From positions 496,001 through 560,000 of the forward strand of contig NZ_JAVHXC010000001.1 in the NCBI RefSeq assembly GCF_032248695.1: a DNA stretch of 64,000 nucleotides. Direction: 5' to 3'. Under the pieces are notes generated by a model. That model saw only the letters and a list, made by a program, of their open reading frames with translations. It ran no database searches and was not told where the DNA came from. Below are positions 18,001 through 25,435 of this stretch, in pieces. Both the position numbers and the translations under genes were made by a program. The number at the start of each line of letters is the position of its first letter. Positions within the stretch are counted from its first letter, which is position 1. The stretch comes from Dietzia sp032248695. Lineage in GTDB: Bacteria > Actinomycetota > Actinomycetes > Mycobacteriales > Mycobacteriaceae.

Positions 18001-18907
18001 GACCACGGCCGAGACCTACTCCCCCCTCCAGCACCTCGACGGGGCCGAGGGTCGGTTCGAGGTCTACAACTCGGCACTGACCGAGTACGCGGGGCTCGGC
18101 TTCGAGTACGGCTACTCGGTGGGCGACCCCGAGGCGCTCGTCATGTGGGAGGCCCAGTTCGGTGACTTCGTGAACGGCGCCCAGACCATCATCGACGAGT
18201 ACATCTCGTCCGGTGAGGCCAAGTGGGGCCAGAAGTCGTCCGTGACCCTCCTGCTGCCCCACGGGCACGAGGGCATGGGCCCGGACCACACGTCCGGCCG
18301 CATCGAGCGTTTCCTCCAGCTCTGCGCTGAGGGCTCGATGACCGTCGCGCAGCCGTCGACGCCGGCGAACTACTTCCACCTCATGCGTCGTCACGCCAAC
18401 GGCATCAAGCGGCCCCAGGTAGTGTTCACCCCCAAGTCGATGCTGCGCAACAAGAAGGCCGTGAGCGCGGTCGAGGACTTCACCTCGGGCAAGTTCCGGT
18501 CCGTGCTCGACGATCCGACGTTCGCCGACGGGTCGAAGGACGCCGGCAAGGTCAAGACCATGCTGCTGGTCTCCGGGAAGCTGTACTACGAGCTGGCCGC
18601 CCGTCAGGAGAAGGACGGCCGTGACGACATCGCGATCGTCCGCCTCGAGCAGCTCCACCCGATCCCGCACCGTCGTCTCCGTGAGGCACTCGACCACTAC
18701 CCGAACGTCAGCGAGGTCCGGTGGGTTCAGGAGGAGCCGGCCAACCAGGGTGCGTGGAGCTTCCTCGCGCTCGAGCTGCCGGAGCGGATCGACAACCTCC
18801 CGCCGCTCAAGCGGGTGTCGCGTCGCCCGATGGCCGCCACCTCGACCGGCCTGAGCAAGGTCCACGCGGTCGAGCAGAAGGCCTTGGTGGACGAGGCCTT
18901 CGCCTGA
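15038..18907 (+). CDS. kgd: Multifunctional 2-oxoglutarate decarboxylase / dehydrogenase E1-E2 fusion
   Basis: A protein of about 1289 residues. A short E1-type N-terminal segment is followed by an Ala/Lys/Gly-rich linker to about residue 160. Next is an E2 acyltransferase domain (about 170-430) with TNPGGIG and the catalytic DHRIIQGAESGEF motif. The thiamine-diphosphate E1 domain and transketolase-like C-terminal domain follow, with GMPHRGRLNVL, HGDAAFAGQG and GHEGMGPDHTSGR. There is no lipoyl domain, as in Corynebacteriales OdhA/Kgd, where lipoyl groups come from another E2. It feeds the TCA cycle from 2-oxoglutarate. In this order the enzyme is controlled by the FHA protein GarA/OdhI, which is not in this window. 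Confidence 0.97.
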   Translation: MSNNVSQFGQNQWLVDEMYDRFAKDPSSVDESWHEFFEANPEAASSSGGGSSNGTAARGAGDRARQGGENEAKSAGAKAAGAKSAGTGKAGTTSRPADEKSTKPSELTIDDVTPEASAKDVAAKPAADASPARKARGEGVPAPVNTSERRPKPAAPAVGKPSRPQYTPPSEPETKALRGAANAIVKNMNASLTLPTATSVRAVPAKLMIDNRMVINNHLQRTHGGKISFTHLIGYAMVQAIKVYPNMNNHYEEIDGKPHTVTPAGINLGLAIDMKTKAGRSLVVAAIRNCEELDFRGFLDAYEDIVARAREGKLTMDDFSGVTVSLTNPGGIGTVHSVPRLTVGQGAILGVGAMEYPAEFQGASEELLAKNAVGKITTLTSTYDHRIIQGAESGEFLREIHRLLLADEFYDEIFDALGIPYEPVRWRQDITDPRVDKDARVLELIAAYRDRGHLMADIDPLDGKYARRRRTFHPDLDVNTHELTLWDLDREFSVGGFVGKDKLRLRDVLSALRAAYCRKIGIEYTHILENEQRQWIQDRIEGVDDKPTVAEQKYILSKVNAAEAFETFLQTKYVGQKRFSLEGAESVIPMMDAVIDEAAEFGLDEVVIGMPHRGRLNVLANIVGKPYRQIFTEFEGNMDPSAAHGSGDVKYHLGAEGIQYQMFGENEIKVSLTANPSHLEAVDPVLEGIVRAKQDLIEDPEWRAEYPVVPLMLHGDAAFAGQGVVAETLNLSLIDGYRTGGTIHIVVNNQIGFTTAPEAGRSSQYCTDVAKMVGAPIFHVNGDDPEACVRVARLAMDFRQKFKKDVVIDLVCYRRRGHNEADDPSMTQPRMYEVIDGKKSVRQSYTEDLVGRGDITQKEAENALRDFQGQLERVFNEVRELEKHPVSPSQSIEPDQPLPKIVTAVDESVIHAIGDAFGNLPEGFHIHPRVKPVYEARQKMAYNGNIDWAFAELLAIGSLAMEGRTVRLAGQDSQRGTFTQRHVVIVDKTTAETYSPLQHLDGAEGRFEVYNSALTEYAGLGFEYGYSVGDPEALVMWEAQFGDFVNGAQTIIDEYISSGEAKWGQKSSVTLLLPHGHEGMGPDHTSGRIERFLQLCAEGSMTVAQPSTPANYFHLMRRHANGIKRPQVVFTPKSMLRNKKAVSAVEDFTSGKFRSVLDDPTFADGSKDAGKVKTMLLVSGKLYYELAARQEKDGRDDIAIVRLEQLHPIPHRRLREALDHYPNVSEVRWVQEEPANQGAWSFLALELPERIDNLPPLKRVSRRPMAATSTGLSKVHAVEQKALVDEAFA

Positions 18908-18923
18908 TCCGCCGCTAGACGAG

Positions 18924-18954
18924 GGGGCCCGACCGCGATTCGCGGTCGGGCCCC
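18924..18954 (+). terminator. Hairpin terminator after kgd
   Basis: A perfect 14-bp GC-rich stem (18924-18937 with 18941-18954) closes a 3-nt ATT loop 16 bases after the kgd stop. It is followed by GTTCTC rather than a long T-run. It sits between convergent genes and may act in both directions. Confidence 0.8.
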
Positions 18955-18984
18955 GTTCTCGCTCCCACCCGGGGAACGCGCCGA

Positions 18985-19028
18985 TCAGTAGCCGGTCAGT
19001 AGCCGGTCAGTGGCCGGTCAGTAGCCGT
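18985..19028 (-). repeat. Four tandem 11-bp repeats across a stop codon
   Basis: Units starting at 18985, 18996, 19007 and 19018 read TCAGTAGCCGG, the same, TCAGTGGCCGG and TCAGTAGCCGT. Read on the minus strand, each unit carries the Gly-Tyr-stop end of the adjacent lipoprotein gene, or Gly-His-stop in the variant unit. The array looks like slippage duplication of the gene terminus. Confidence 0.9.
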
Positions 19029-19932
19029 GCGAGTCCAGCCAGTAGTTCGCGAGCGCCACCGGGGTGGCGGTCCCGAACTCCACCCCCAGCAGGAGCTCAC
19101 GGATGTCGTCGGTGGTCAGCTCACCACTGATGCGGTTGACCAGACCCAACTGGTCCTCCGACAGGGAGCCCTTGCGGAAGACCGGCACCAGATTCTGCGC
19201 CAGGATCGCGTCCTCGTCGTCGTCCAACGTCACGATGTCCTCGGGGAGCCCCACCGGGTCGGCCGACTGCACCAACCCCACGCCGATCTCCCCCGCCCGC
19301 AGGGCGTCGAACACCGCGCGCGGATTCGGCCCCAACGGGATACGCCGTCCGAACCCACACTCGTACGTCGTCCCCACCGCGGTGGCCAGCTCGGAGTCGG
19401 CGAGGGCCTCCTGCCGCGCACCGAGGGTGAGCTCACCGCACCGCCCGGCCAGATCCGACATCGCGCGCAGGCCCCGGGTCTCCGACGTGTTGCGTGTGAC
19501 CACATACACGGGCGCGTCCTCGGCGGGTGCAGGGTCCGCGGCGGTGACCCCCTCCGGCAGCGCGGCCATCATCGCGGCGTACACCTCGTCCGCGGCGACG
19601 TCCGTGGAGTCGGGGTCGAACGTGCGCAGGAGCTCGCCGGTGAAGCCGACGGTGAAGGTCGCCCCGCCCTCGACGACGGACCGCACGACCTCCGACTGCG
19701 TCCCGGACTGTGGTCGCGCGGTCACCCGGGAGCCCGCCCGTACCAGGGCGTTGCCGTAGATGTGTCCCACGATCTCGGCCTCGCCGAACGAGGCGGTCTC
19801 GATCACCACCACGGGATCGTCGGTGTGCGCCGGCACGATCGACGACTGCGCCTGACACCCCGACAGCACGACGACACCCGCACCCGCGAGCGCCGCCAGG
19901 GCTCTACCGGACCGTCCCACCGTCCACCGCAC
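19018..19932 (-). CDS. Glycine-betaine/choline-type (OpuAC) solute-binding lipoprotein, orphan
   Basis: A 304-residue lipoprotein with a signal peptide ending in the lipobox LSGC (Cys26). The body resembles periplasmic binding proteins for quaternary amines (OpuAC/ProX fold). No permease or ATPase gene is adjacent, so either the partners are elsewhere or it has another role. GTG 19932 has a strong AAGGAAGGA site 9 nt upstream; the longer upstream frame has no such support. It follows the SUFU gene by 170 bp on the same strand. The 3' end lies in the 11-bp tandem repeat. Confidence 0.75.
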   Translation of the reverse strand: MRWTVGRSGRALAALAGAGVVVLSGCQAQSSIVPAHTDDPVVVIETASFGEAEIVGHIYGNALVRAGSRVTARPQSGTQSEVVRSVVEGGATFTVGFTGELLRTFDPDSTDVAADEVYAAMMAALPEGVTAADPAPAEDAPVYVVTRNTSETRGLRAMSDLAGRCGELTLGARQEALADSELATAVGTTYECGFGRRIPLGPNPRAVFDALRAGEIGVGLVQSADPVGLPEDIVTLDDDEDAILAQNLVPVFRKGSLSEDQLGLVNRISGELTTDDIRELLLGVEFGTATPVALANYWLDSHGY

Positions 19933-20102
19933 CCGATCACGTCCTTCCTTCGCACCGACCGCGCCCGTCGGCGCCGTGGATCCCGACCGACAGTGTCCCA
20001 GTCGCGCCCGGGCGGCGTCACTCCGAGTCCCGATCCGCTGGCGCGACGATGCCGCGCCCCCGCGCAGCCCGTGGGGCCGGGGCCGGCGGGCGGGGTCGGG
20101 GG

Positions 20103-20708
20103 TCAGCGCGTGAGGCCCGGATTCACCGCCGACCGCGCGGGATCGGTGACGTCGATCCCGGCCTCGGCCCACGCGTCCTCCAGCTCCGCCGCGCCCTTCA
20201 TCCGCACCCACGCCGCCTCCGTGTGCGTCACCGGGACCGCCCGGAAGATCCTGACGGGCGCGGACTCACCCGGCAGGTCCACGTCCGGGATCTCGGGGGC
20301 GCGGAGCACGACCGCGGTGAACGCCGCACCCGGCCACAGCGGCTCCCCCAGATCGACCAGCGCCCCCTCCGACAGGACCAGTCCCTCGACCGCGGGCGCG
20401 GCGGCCAGGACCGCGAGGGCGCGGACCACGCCGTCCACCCCGCCCCGCAGGACCAGGCTCAGCTCCGCCCGGGGCGCCGCCGGGTCCGGCACGAGCGCCG
20501 AGGGGTCCCCCATCGGATCCGCCGAACACCCCAGGGACACGTAGCGGACCACCCCCGACTCCATGTCCACGAACCGCAGGATCTTGATGGGCGCCGCTCC
20601 CAGGAACGTCACGGACGCCTCCTGGGGGTCCGGGCCGTACCGCGCCTCCAGATGCATGCGCACCGCGGCCAGGACCGCCGCGGGGTCCACGGGGCCGTGG
20701 GGCCGCAC
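20103..20708 (-). CDS. Suppressor-of-fused (SUFU) domain protein
   Basis: A 201-residue cytosolic protein resembling the SUFU-like domain family: an N-terminal VLAAVRMHLEARYG helix, a central region predicted as beta strands, and a VTHTEAAWVRMKG segment near 165-180. In bacteria these domains occur in immunity proteins and in stand-alone housekeeping proteins. No toxin gene is next to it, so I favour the latter. Its GTG shares one base with the upstream stop (TAGTG), so it is translationally coupled to the stress-type membrane gene. The function is unknown. Confidence 0.6.
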   Translation of the reverse strand: MRPHGPVDPAAVLAAVRMHLEARYGPDPQEASVTFLGAAPIKILRFVDMESGVVRYVSLGCSADPMGDPSALVPDPAAPRAELSLVLRGGVDGVVRALAVLAAAPAVEGLVLSEGALVDLGEPLWPGAAFTAVVLRAPEIPDVDLPGESAPVRIFRAVPVTHTEAAWVRMKGAAELEDAWAEAGIDVTDPARSAVNPGLTR

Positions 20709-21214
20709 TACTTCAGCCCGAGCCGGGCGAGCTCGTCCCGGACCCGCTCCGCGTTACCGGGCTCGCACAGGACGTCGTACCGGCCGGCGACCAGCTGGGA
20801 CGTGGACGCGAAGTCCCGCTTGCCGCGGGTGGCGGCGTAGGACAGCGACGCCGACAGGACACCGAACACCGACCCGCCGATCAGGCCGGTCAGGACCACG
20901 CCCCACATCGGCTGCGTGAAGATCCCCAGGAGCAGGCCGACGAACAGGCCCAGCCACGCGCCGGTCGCCAGACCGCCCAGCAGGACCTTGGGCCAGGTCA
21001 GACGCCCGGTGACCCGCTCGACCTGCATGAGATCGACCCCGACGATCGTGACCTCGTGAACGGGGAAGTCCTCATCGGCCAGGTGATCGACCGCAGCCTG
21101 GGCCTGCGCATACGTGGGGTACGAGCCGACCACCCAGCCCGTGGGCGGGGTCGGCAGACCGGGCGTCTGCACGCCCCGACCGCGCGCGCCCCGCGGGTTC
21201 ACCGGAGAGGTCAT
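20708..21214 (-). CDS. General-stress-type membrane protein (Rv1234-like)
   Basis: A 168-residue protein. Residues about 26-62 resemble the general stress protein 17M/YflT domain (GWVVGSYPTYAQAQAAVDHL, then a VTIVGVDL strand). Two hydrophobic segments follow at about 78-98 and 102-122, and a short soluble C-terminus resembles a second half-domain. The ATG overlaps the stop of the CoA-ester lyase by ATGA. M. tuberculosis Rv1234 occupies the matching place beside Rv1231c-Rv1232c. Its biochemical role is unknown. Confidence 0.7.
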   Translation of the reverse strand: MTSPVNPRGARGRGVQTPGLPTPPTGWVVGSYPTYAQAQAAVDHLADEDFPVHEVTIVGVDLMQVERVTGRLTWPKVLLGGLATGAWLGLFVGLLLGIFTQPMWGVVLTGLIGGSVFGVLSASLSYAATRGKRDFASTSQLVAGRYDVLCEPGNAERVRDELARLGLK

Positions 21215-22260
21215 GGGGTCCGTCCTTCCGCGTCCGAGTCCTGCGACCGCGCCCGGTCCGTCACGGTCATCCCGGCCGCGCGGCCCCGTGCGGAGACGAC
21301 CAGCGCCATCTTACGGCTGGCCTCGTCCAGCATCTCGTCCCCGAACATCACCGCACCGCGGGCGCCACCCTCCACCGACGTCGACCGGGCGTAGGCCTCG
21401 AGGATGGCCTCGGCCTTGTCGAACTCGTCCTGACGCGGGCTGAACACCTCGTTGCCCGCATCGACCTGGGCGGGATGCAGCACCCACTTGCCGTCGAAGC
21501 CGAGCGCCGCGGTCCGTGCCGCCGCGCGACGGAACCCCTCCTCGTCGCGCACCTTGAGGAACGGCCCGTCGATCGCCTGCAGTCCGTGTGCGCGGGCGGC
21601 GACGAGGATCGTCATGAACACGTGGTGGTAGGCGTCGCCCGGGGTGTAGCCGTCCGGTTGCTCGCCCACCGTCAGGGTGCGCATCCCGATCGAGGCCATG
21701 AAGTCCGCCGGGCCGAACACCAGGGTGAGCACGCGCGGGCTGGCCGTCGCGATCGCGTCGATGTTGGTCAGCCCCAGCGCGTCCTCGATCTGTGGCTCGA
21801 TCCCGATGTGGCCGACCGGGAGTCCGGCGGCCTTCTCCACCTGGGTCAGCACGAGGTCCAACGCGGCGACCTCGGCCGCCGTCCGCGCCTTGGGCAGCAG
21901 CAGCGCGTCGACGTGGGCCCCCGCCCTGCCGACGACCTCCGTGACGTCACGGACGGTGTACTCGGTGTCCCAGGCGTTCACCCGCACCACGACGGTGGGC
22001 GCCGCGAACCCGCCCTGCCCCAGGGCGGTCACGACGTTCGCGCGGGCCTCGTCCTTGGCCGGACCGGCGACCGCGTCCTCGAGGTCCAGGAAGACCTCGT
22101 CCACCGGGAGCCCCCGGGCCTTGTCGATCATCTTCACGCTGCTGCCGGGCACGGCCAGCACGGTGCGCCTGGGCCGGGCGCGCAGCTCGGCTATCGCCGA
22201 GGCGGCGTCCTCCGACGGCGCGGTGGTCACGTGGGGGGCTGCGGTCATCGTGGGTGGCAC
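21211..22260 (-). CDS. HpcH/HpaI aldolase-citrate lyase family CoA-ester lyase (CitE/Mcl-like)
   Basis: A 349-residue TIM-barrel lyase of the CitE/malyl-CoA lyase group. Family signatures are the N-terminal VPGSS motif, VFLDLEDAV, RVNAWDT, GIEPQIEDA and GKWVLHPAQ. These enzymes cleave or form 3-hydroxyacyl-CoA thioesters such as malyl-CoA or citramalyl-CoA with Mg2+. There is no citrate lyase alpha or gamma gene nearby, so classical citrate lyase is unlikely. GTG 22260 has an ideal GGAGG site 7 nt upstream; ATG 22248 is less well placed. It is the first gene of a three-gene overlapping operon with the stress-type and SUFU proteins. Confidence 0.85.
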   Translation of the reverse strand: MPPTMTAAPHVTTAPSEDAASAIAELRARPRRTVLAVPGSSVKMIDKARGLPVDEVFLDLEDAVAGPAKDEARANVVTALGQGGFAAPTVVVRVNAWDTEYTVRDVTEVVGRAGAHVDALLLPKARTAAEVAALDLVLTQVEKAAGLPVGHIGIEPQIEDALGLTNIDAIATASPRVLTLVFGPADFMASIGMRTLTVGEQPDGYTPGDAYHHVFMTILVAARAHGLQAIDGPFLKVRDEEGFRRAAARTAALGFDGKWVLHPAQVDAGNEVFSPRQDEFDKAEAILEAYARSTSVEGGARGAVMFGDEMLDEASRKMALVVSARGRAAGMTVTDRARSQDSDAEGRTP

Positions 22261-22304
22261 TCCCTTACCTCCGATACGGCGGGCGGCCGCCAGCGGTCGG
22301 TGAC

Positions 22305-22310
22305 TAGGTT
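22305..22310 (+). promoter_or_regulatory. -10 element of a likely leaderless promoter (mgtE-N gene)
   Basis: TAGGTT ends 7 nt before ATG 22318, with no ribosome-binding site. It lies in the 57-bp divergent spacer shared with the CoA-ester lyase gene. Confidence 0.5.
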
Positions 22311-22317
22311 GGTCTGC

Positions 22318-23643
22318 ATGGCGAACCTCAACAAGGCCTTCGTCGCCAGGCTAGCCGGACTGCCGGTGATCGGCCCCGATGGGGACGACATCGGCCGCAT
22401 CCGCGACGTCGTGGTGACGATGCGGTCCGGGCACAAACCCCCACGCGTCATCGGGCTGGTCGTCGAGCTGCCCACGCGCCGCCGGATCTTCGTGCCCATG
22501 CTCCGGGTCGCCTCCATCGACCCGCGGTCGGTGTCGCTGGTCTCGGGGACGATCAACCTGCACCGGTTCCAGTCCCGGCCCGGGGAGAACCTGGTGTTGG
22601 GAGCGCTGGTCGATTCGGTCATCGATGTCGACCACGACCAACCCGGCGCGGAACGCTCCGGCGGCGAGCGCACCGGCGCCCAGGGCCGTCCGACCCGGTA
22701 CCAGGTGGTCGACGTGGAGATCGAACGCCAGCGTTCCCGGGACTGGCTCGTGTCGCGGCTCGCCGTCCGCGAACGCCGGGGCCGCAGCCCCCTCGGCCGG
22801 CGCGGGGCGGTCTCCATCCACCCGTGGAGCCGGATCAGAGGGCTCGACGTCGCGATCGGGACGCCGGAGCACGGCGCCGAGAGCCTGGTCGAGCAGTACG
22901 CGGACCTCCGTCCCGCCGACGTGGCCATCGCCCTGCGTGAACTGCCCGAGGCGCGACGCCTGGAGGTGGCGCGCACCCTCGACGACGAACGCCTGGCCGA
23001 CATCCTGCAGGAACTCCCCCACGACGAGCAGACCGAGATCGTCAGCCGGCTCGAGTTGGAGCGGGCGGCGGACGTGCTCGAGGCGATGGACCCCGACGAC
23101 GTGGCGGATCTGCTCGGCGAGCTTCCCGAGAAGGACGCCGAGTCGTATCTGGAGCGGATGAACCCCGAGGACTCGTCGAACGTCCGCCGCCTGTTGACGT
23201 TCGACTCGGACACCGCCGGCGGGCTGATGACGCCCGAGCCGATCATCCTCTCGCCGCAGACCACGGTCGCGGAGGCGCTGGCGCACTGTCGCAACCCGGA
23301 CCTCAGCCCGGCGTTGGCCAGCCTCGTCTTTGTCGTCAGGCCGCCCACCGCCACCCCGACGGGCAAGTACCTCGGCTGCGTCCACATCCAGGCGCTCCTG
23401 CGGGAACTGCCCTCCGCGATGGTCGCCGAGACGGTCGACACGAGCCTGTCGGCGCTGCGCCCCACCGACTCGGTGGACGCGGTGACGCGCTTCTTCGCCA
23501 CGTACAACCTGGTCTGCGGCCCGGTCGTCGACGACGAGGGTCACCTCCTCGGCGCGGTGGCGGTCGACGACCTGCTCGATCACCTGCTGCCCGAGGACTG
23601 GCGCGACATGGACCTGCACGACGACACGGAGGCCACGCGATGA
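22318..23643 (+). CDS. MgtE N-domain/CBS protein with PRC-barrel (Rv1232c-like)
   Basis: A 441-residue cytosolic protein. The first 90 residues look like a PRC-barrel (FVARLAGLPVIGPDGDDIG). The middle (about 200-305) is an MgtE intracellular N domain with the repeated ADVLEAMDPDDVADLLGELP-type helices. Residues about 305-430 form a pair of CBS domains. The membrane channel of MgtE is missing, so it is probably a Mg2+ or nucleotide sensor rather than a transporter. Its stop overlaps the DUF1003 gene by ATGA. The pair matches M. tuberculosis Rv1232c-Rv1231c and may act together on ion homeostasis. Confidence 0.85.
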   Translation: MANLNKAFVARLAGLPVIGPDGDDIGRIRDVVVTMRSGHKPPRVIGLVVELPTRRRIFVPMLRVASIDPRSVSLVSGTINLHRFQSRPGENLVLGALVDSVIDVDHDQPGAERSGGERTGAQGRPTRYQVVDVEIERQRSRDWLVSRLAVRERRGRSPLGRRGAVSIHPWSRIRGLDVAIGTPEHGAESLVEQYADLRPADVAIALRELPEARRLEVARTLDDERLADILQELPHDEQTEIVSRLELERAADVLEAMDPDDVADLLGELPEKDAESYLERMNPEDSSNVRRLLTFDSDTAGGLMTPEPIILSPQTTVAEALAHCRNPDLSPALASLVFVVRPPTATPTGKYLGCVHIQALLRELPSAMVAETVDTSLSALRPTDSVDAVTRFFATYNLVCGPVVDDEGHLLGAVAVDDLLDHLLPEDWRDMDLHDDTEATR

Positions 23644-24191
23644 GCGACTCCCCCGTGCGGTCCTCGCTCTCGACCCCGGTGACCTCGCGTCGGCCCAGGA
23701 TCAGCTTCGACTCCGACGCGGTCGGCCGGTACAGCGAGGCCGTGGCCCGGTTCTTCGGCACCGGCATGTACCTGCTCATCCAGACGGTCGTCGTGATCGT
23801 GTGGATCGTCGTCAACGTCGCTGTCGTCGCCCTGCGGTTCGACCCGTATCCGTTCATCCTCCTCAACCTGGCGTTCTCGACCCAGGCCGCCTACGCCGCG
23901 CCCCTGATCCTGCTCGCGCAGAACAGGCAGGAGGACCGCGACAAGGCCTCGGTCCAGGAGGACCGCCTCCGGGCGACCCAGACCAAGGCGGACACGGAGT
24001 TCCTCGCCCGCGAACTCGCGTCCGTACGCCTGTCCGTCGGTGAGACCGTCACCCGCGACTACCTGCGTCGCGAGCTCGACGACCTGCGGGATTCCGTCGA
24101 GAGGATCGAGACGCTGCTGGCCGGGTTGGCCGACCCCGGTGGTAACGCCGAGGGCGGGGAAACAGATCCACAGAGCAGGGCCCGGGGGTAA
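23640..24191 (+). CDS. DUF1003 membrane protein (Rv1231c-like)
   Basis: A 183-residue protein with two transmembrane helices (about 42-64 and 77-97) separated by the short, conserved RFDPYPFILLNLAFS loop that defines DUF1003. The cytosolic C-terminal half is a charged predicted coiled coil (about 100-165). Relatives such as CrcB-neighbour proteins are suspected of roles in ion transport. It is coupled to the MgtE-N/CBS gene by a four-base overlap, which suggests a sensor-membrane pair. Confidence 0.85.
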   Translation: MSDSPVRSSLSTPVTSRRPRISFDSDAVGRYSEAVARFFGTGMYLLIQTVVVIVWIVVNVAVVALRFDPYPFILLNLAFSTQAAYAAPLILLAQNRQEDRDKASVQEDRLRATQTKADTEFLARELASVRLSVGETVTRDYLRRELDDLRDSVERIETLLAGLADPGGNAEGGETDPQSRARG

Positions 24192-24259
24192 CCTCTGCCC
24201 AGACGAAGCGTCGCGGGGGCGGTGCACGACCGTGGCGCCGTCCGGTACGTCGTAGGGGG

Positions 24260-25396
24260 ATGAACTTGCGCCGATTCGCGCACACTGCAGATCGTCGGGT
24301 GCTGACCAGCGCAGCCGTGACAGTCGGGGCCATCACGGTCCTCGCCGCCGTCGGGCTGACGGTGGACACGAGTCCCCCCGACGCCCCGGACATCACGCCG
24401 CTCGCCGAGTATTCTCCGCAGCCGCCGGCCCCGACCACCGTCGCGCCGCCGACCACCGATCCGACCCCGACCGAACCCGCGCCGGCCCCGGCCGAGGACC
24501 CCGGGTCGGCGCACATCGAGCCGGCGTCGATCCCGGACGGTCCGCTGGGGATCCCCGGCATCGCGCTCGACGCCTACCATCGCGCGACCGAGCGGCTCAA
24601 CGCCGAGCGCCCCTCGTGCGAGATGGACTGGACCGTCCTCGCCGGCATCGGGCAGGTCGAGTCCAACCAGGGGCGCGGGCTCTTCGACGTCCACGGCAAC
24701 ACCATCGGCCGCATCCTCGGTCCCCGGCTCGACGGCTCCCTGCCGGGCACCGCGGTCATCACCGACACCGACGGTGGTCGCTTCGACGGTGACCGGGAGT
24801 TCGACCGCGCCGTCGGGCCCGTCCAGTTCATCCCGTCCACCTGGGCGAATCTGGGACGCGACGGTAACGGTGACGGCGTCGCGGACCCGAACAACATCTA
24901 CGACGGCGCGCTGTCCGCCGCGACGCTCCTGTGCGGCCAGGGCGGGTCGATGGCCGACCCGGCGGCCCGCACCCGCGCGATCCTCGCCTACAACAACTCG
25001 CTGGCCTACGTCGCCAACGTCAACGCGTGGGCGCACGGCTACGCGGTCAACGCGTTCCCCCTGCCGTCGGACCTCCCGGAGATCCACCGTCCCGAGCCCG
25101 TCGTGGAACCCCCGCAGCCGCCCGAGCACTGCCCGGAGGGCTGGGAGGGCGAGCCCACCGCCGCACCGGAGCCCGCCGAGCCCGGCCAGCCCGAACCACC
25201 GGTGCCCGGCTGCACCAAGGTGACGCCGCCGCCGACCGAGCCGTCCCGGACCGAGGCGCCGTCCACCGCGCCCACGCCCACGGCGACCGAGTCGTCCCCG
25301 GCGCCCGGCCCGGCACCGGCACCCGCATTCCCGGGGCTGCCTGTCATCGAACTCCCCTGCATCCCTCCGTTCTGTGTCCCGCCGCCTCCCGCCTGA
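24260..25396 (+). CDS. Secreted lytic transglycosylase-like protein
   Basis: A 378-residue exported protein with an N-terminal signal or anchor segment (about 16-36) and a Pro/Thr-rich linker to about residue 90. The lytic transglycosylase domain (about 95-270) has the likely catalytic Glu in GIGQVESNQGRG, plus GPVQFIPSTW and AILAYNNS. The C-terminus is again Pro-rich with several Cys residues. It would cleave peptidoglycan glycan strands outside the membrane. The position just before mrp matches Rv1230c. It is preceded by a purine run but no well-spaced ribosome-binding site. Confidence 0.85.
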   Translation: MNLRRFAHTADRRVLTSAAVTVGAITVLAAVGLTVDTSPPDAPDITPLAEYSPQPPAPTTVAPPTTDPTPTEPAPAPAEDPGSAHIEPASIPDGPLGIPGIALDAYHRATERLNAERPSCEMDWTVLAGIGQVESNQGRGLFDVHGNTIGRILGPRLDGSLPGTAVITDTDGGRFDGDREFDRAVGPVQFIPSTWANLGRDGNGDGVADPNNIYDGALSAATLLCGQGGSMADPAARTRAILAYNNSLAYVANVNAWAHGYAVNAFPLPSDLPEIHRPEPVVEPPQPPEHCPEGWEGEPTAAPEPAEPGQPEPPVPGCTKVTPPPTEPSRTEAPSTAPTPTATESSPAPGPAPAPAFPGLPVIELPCIPPFCVPPPPA

Positions 25397-25420
25397 ATCG
25401 TCACCGGGTGCCGTGACGCC

Positions 25421-25426
25421 TAGACT
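25421..25426 (+). promoter_or_regulatory. -10 element of a likely leaderless promoter (mrp)
   Basis: TAGACT lies 9 nt before ATG 25436 with no ribosome-binding site. It falls in the 39-bp gap after the transglycosylase gene. Confidence 0.45.
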
Positions 25427-25435
25427 CGGGGCATC

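Noticed and set aside
15053..18865. 1270-codon leftward open frame opposite kgd
   Set aside because: It is antisense to a well-conserved enzyme, with no domain or ribosome-binding site; a GC-skew shadow.
20103..20708. SUFU protein as an immunity protein of a toxin system
   Set aside because: No polymorphic toxin, secretion gene or variable flanks are seen; it sits in a housekeeping operon.
21211..22260. Citrate lyase beta subunit as firm assignment
   Set aside because: No alpha or gamma subunit or accessory genes are nearby; a stand-alone CoA-ester lyase is more likely.
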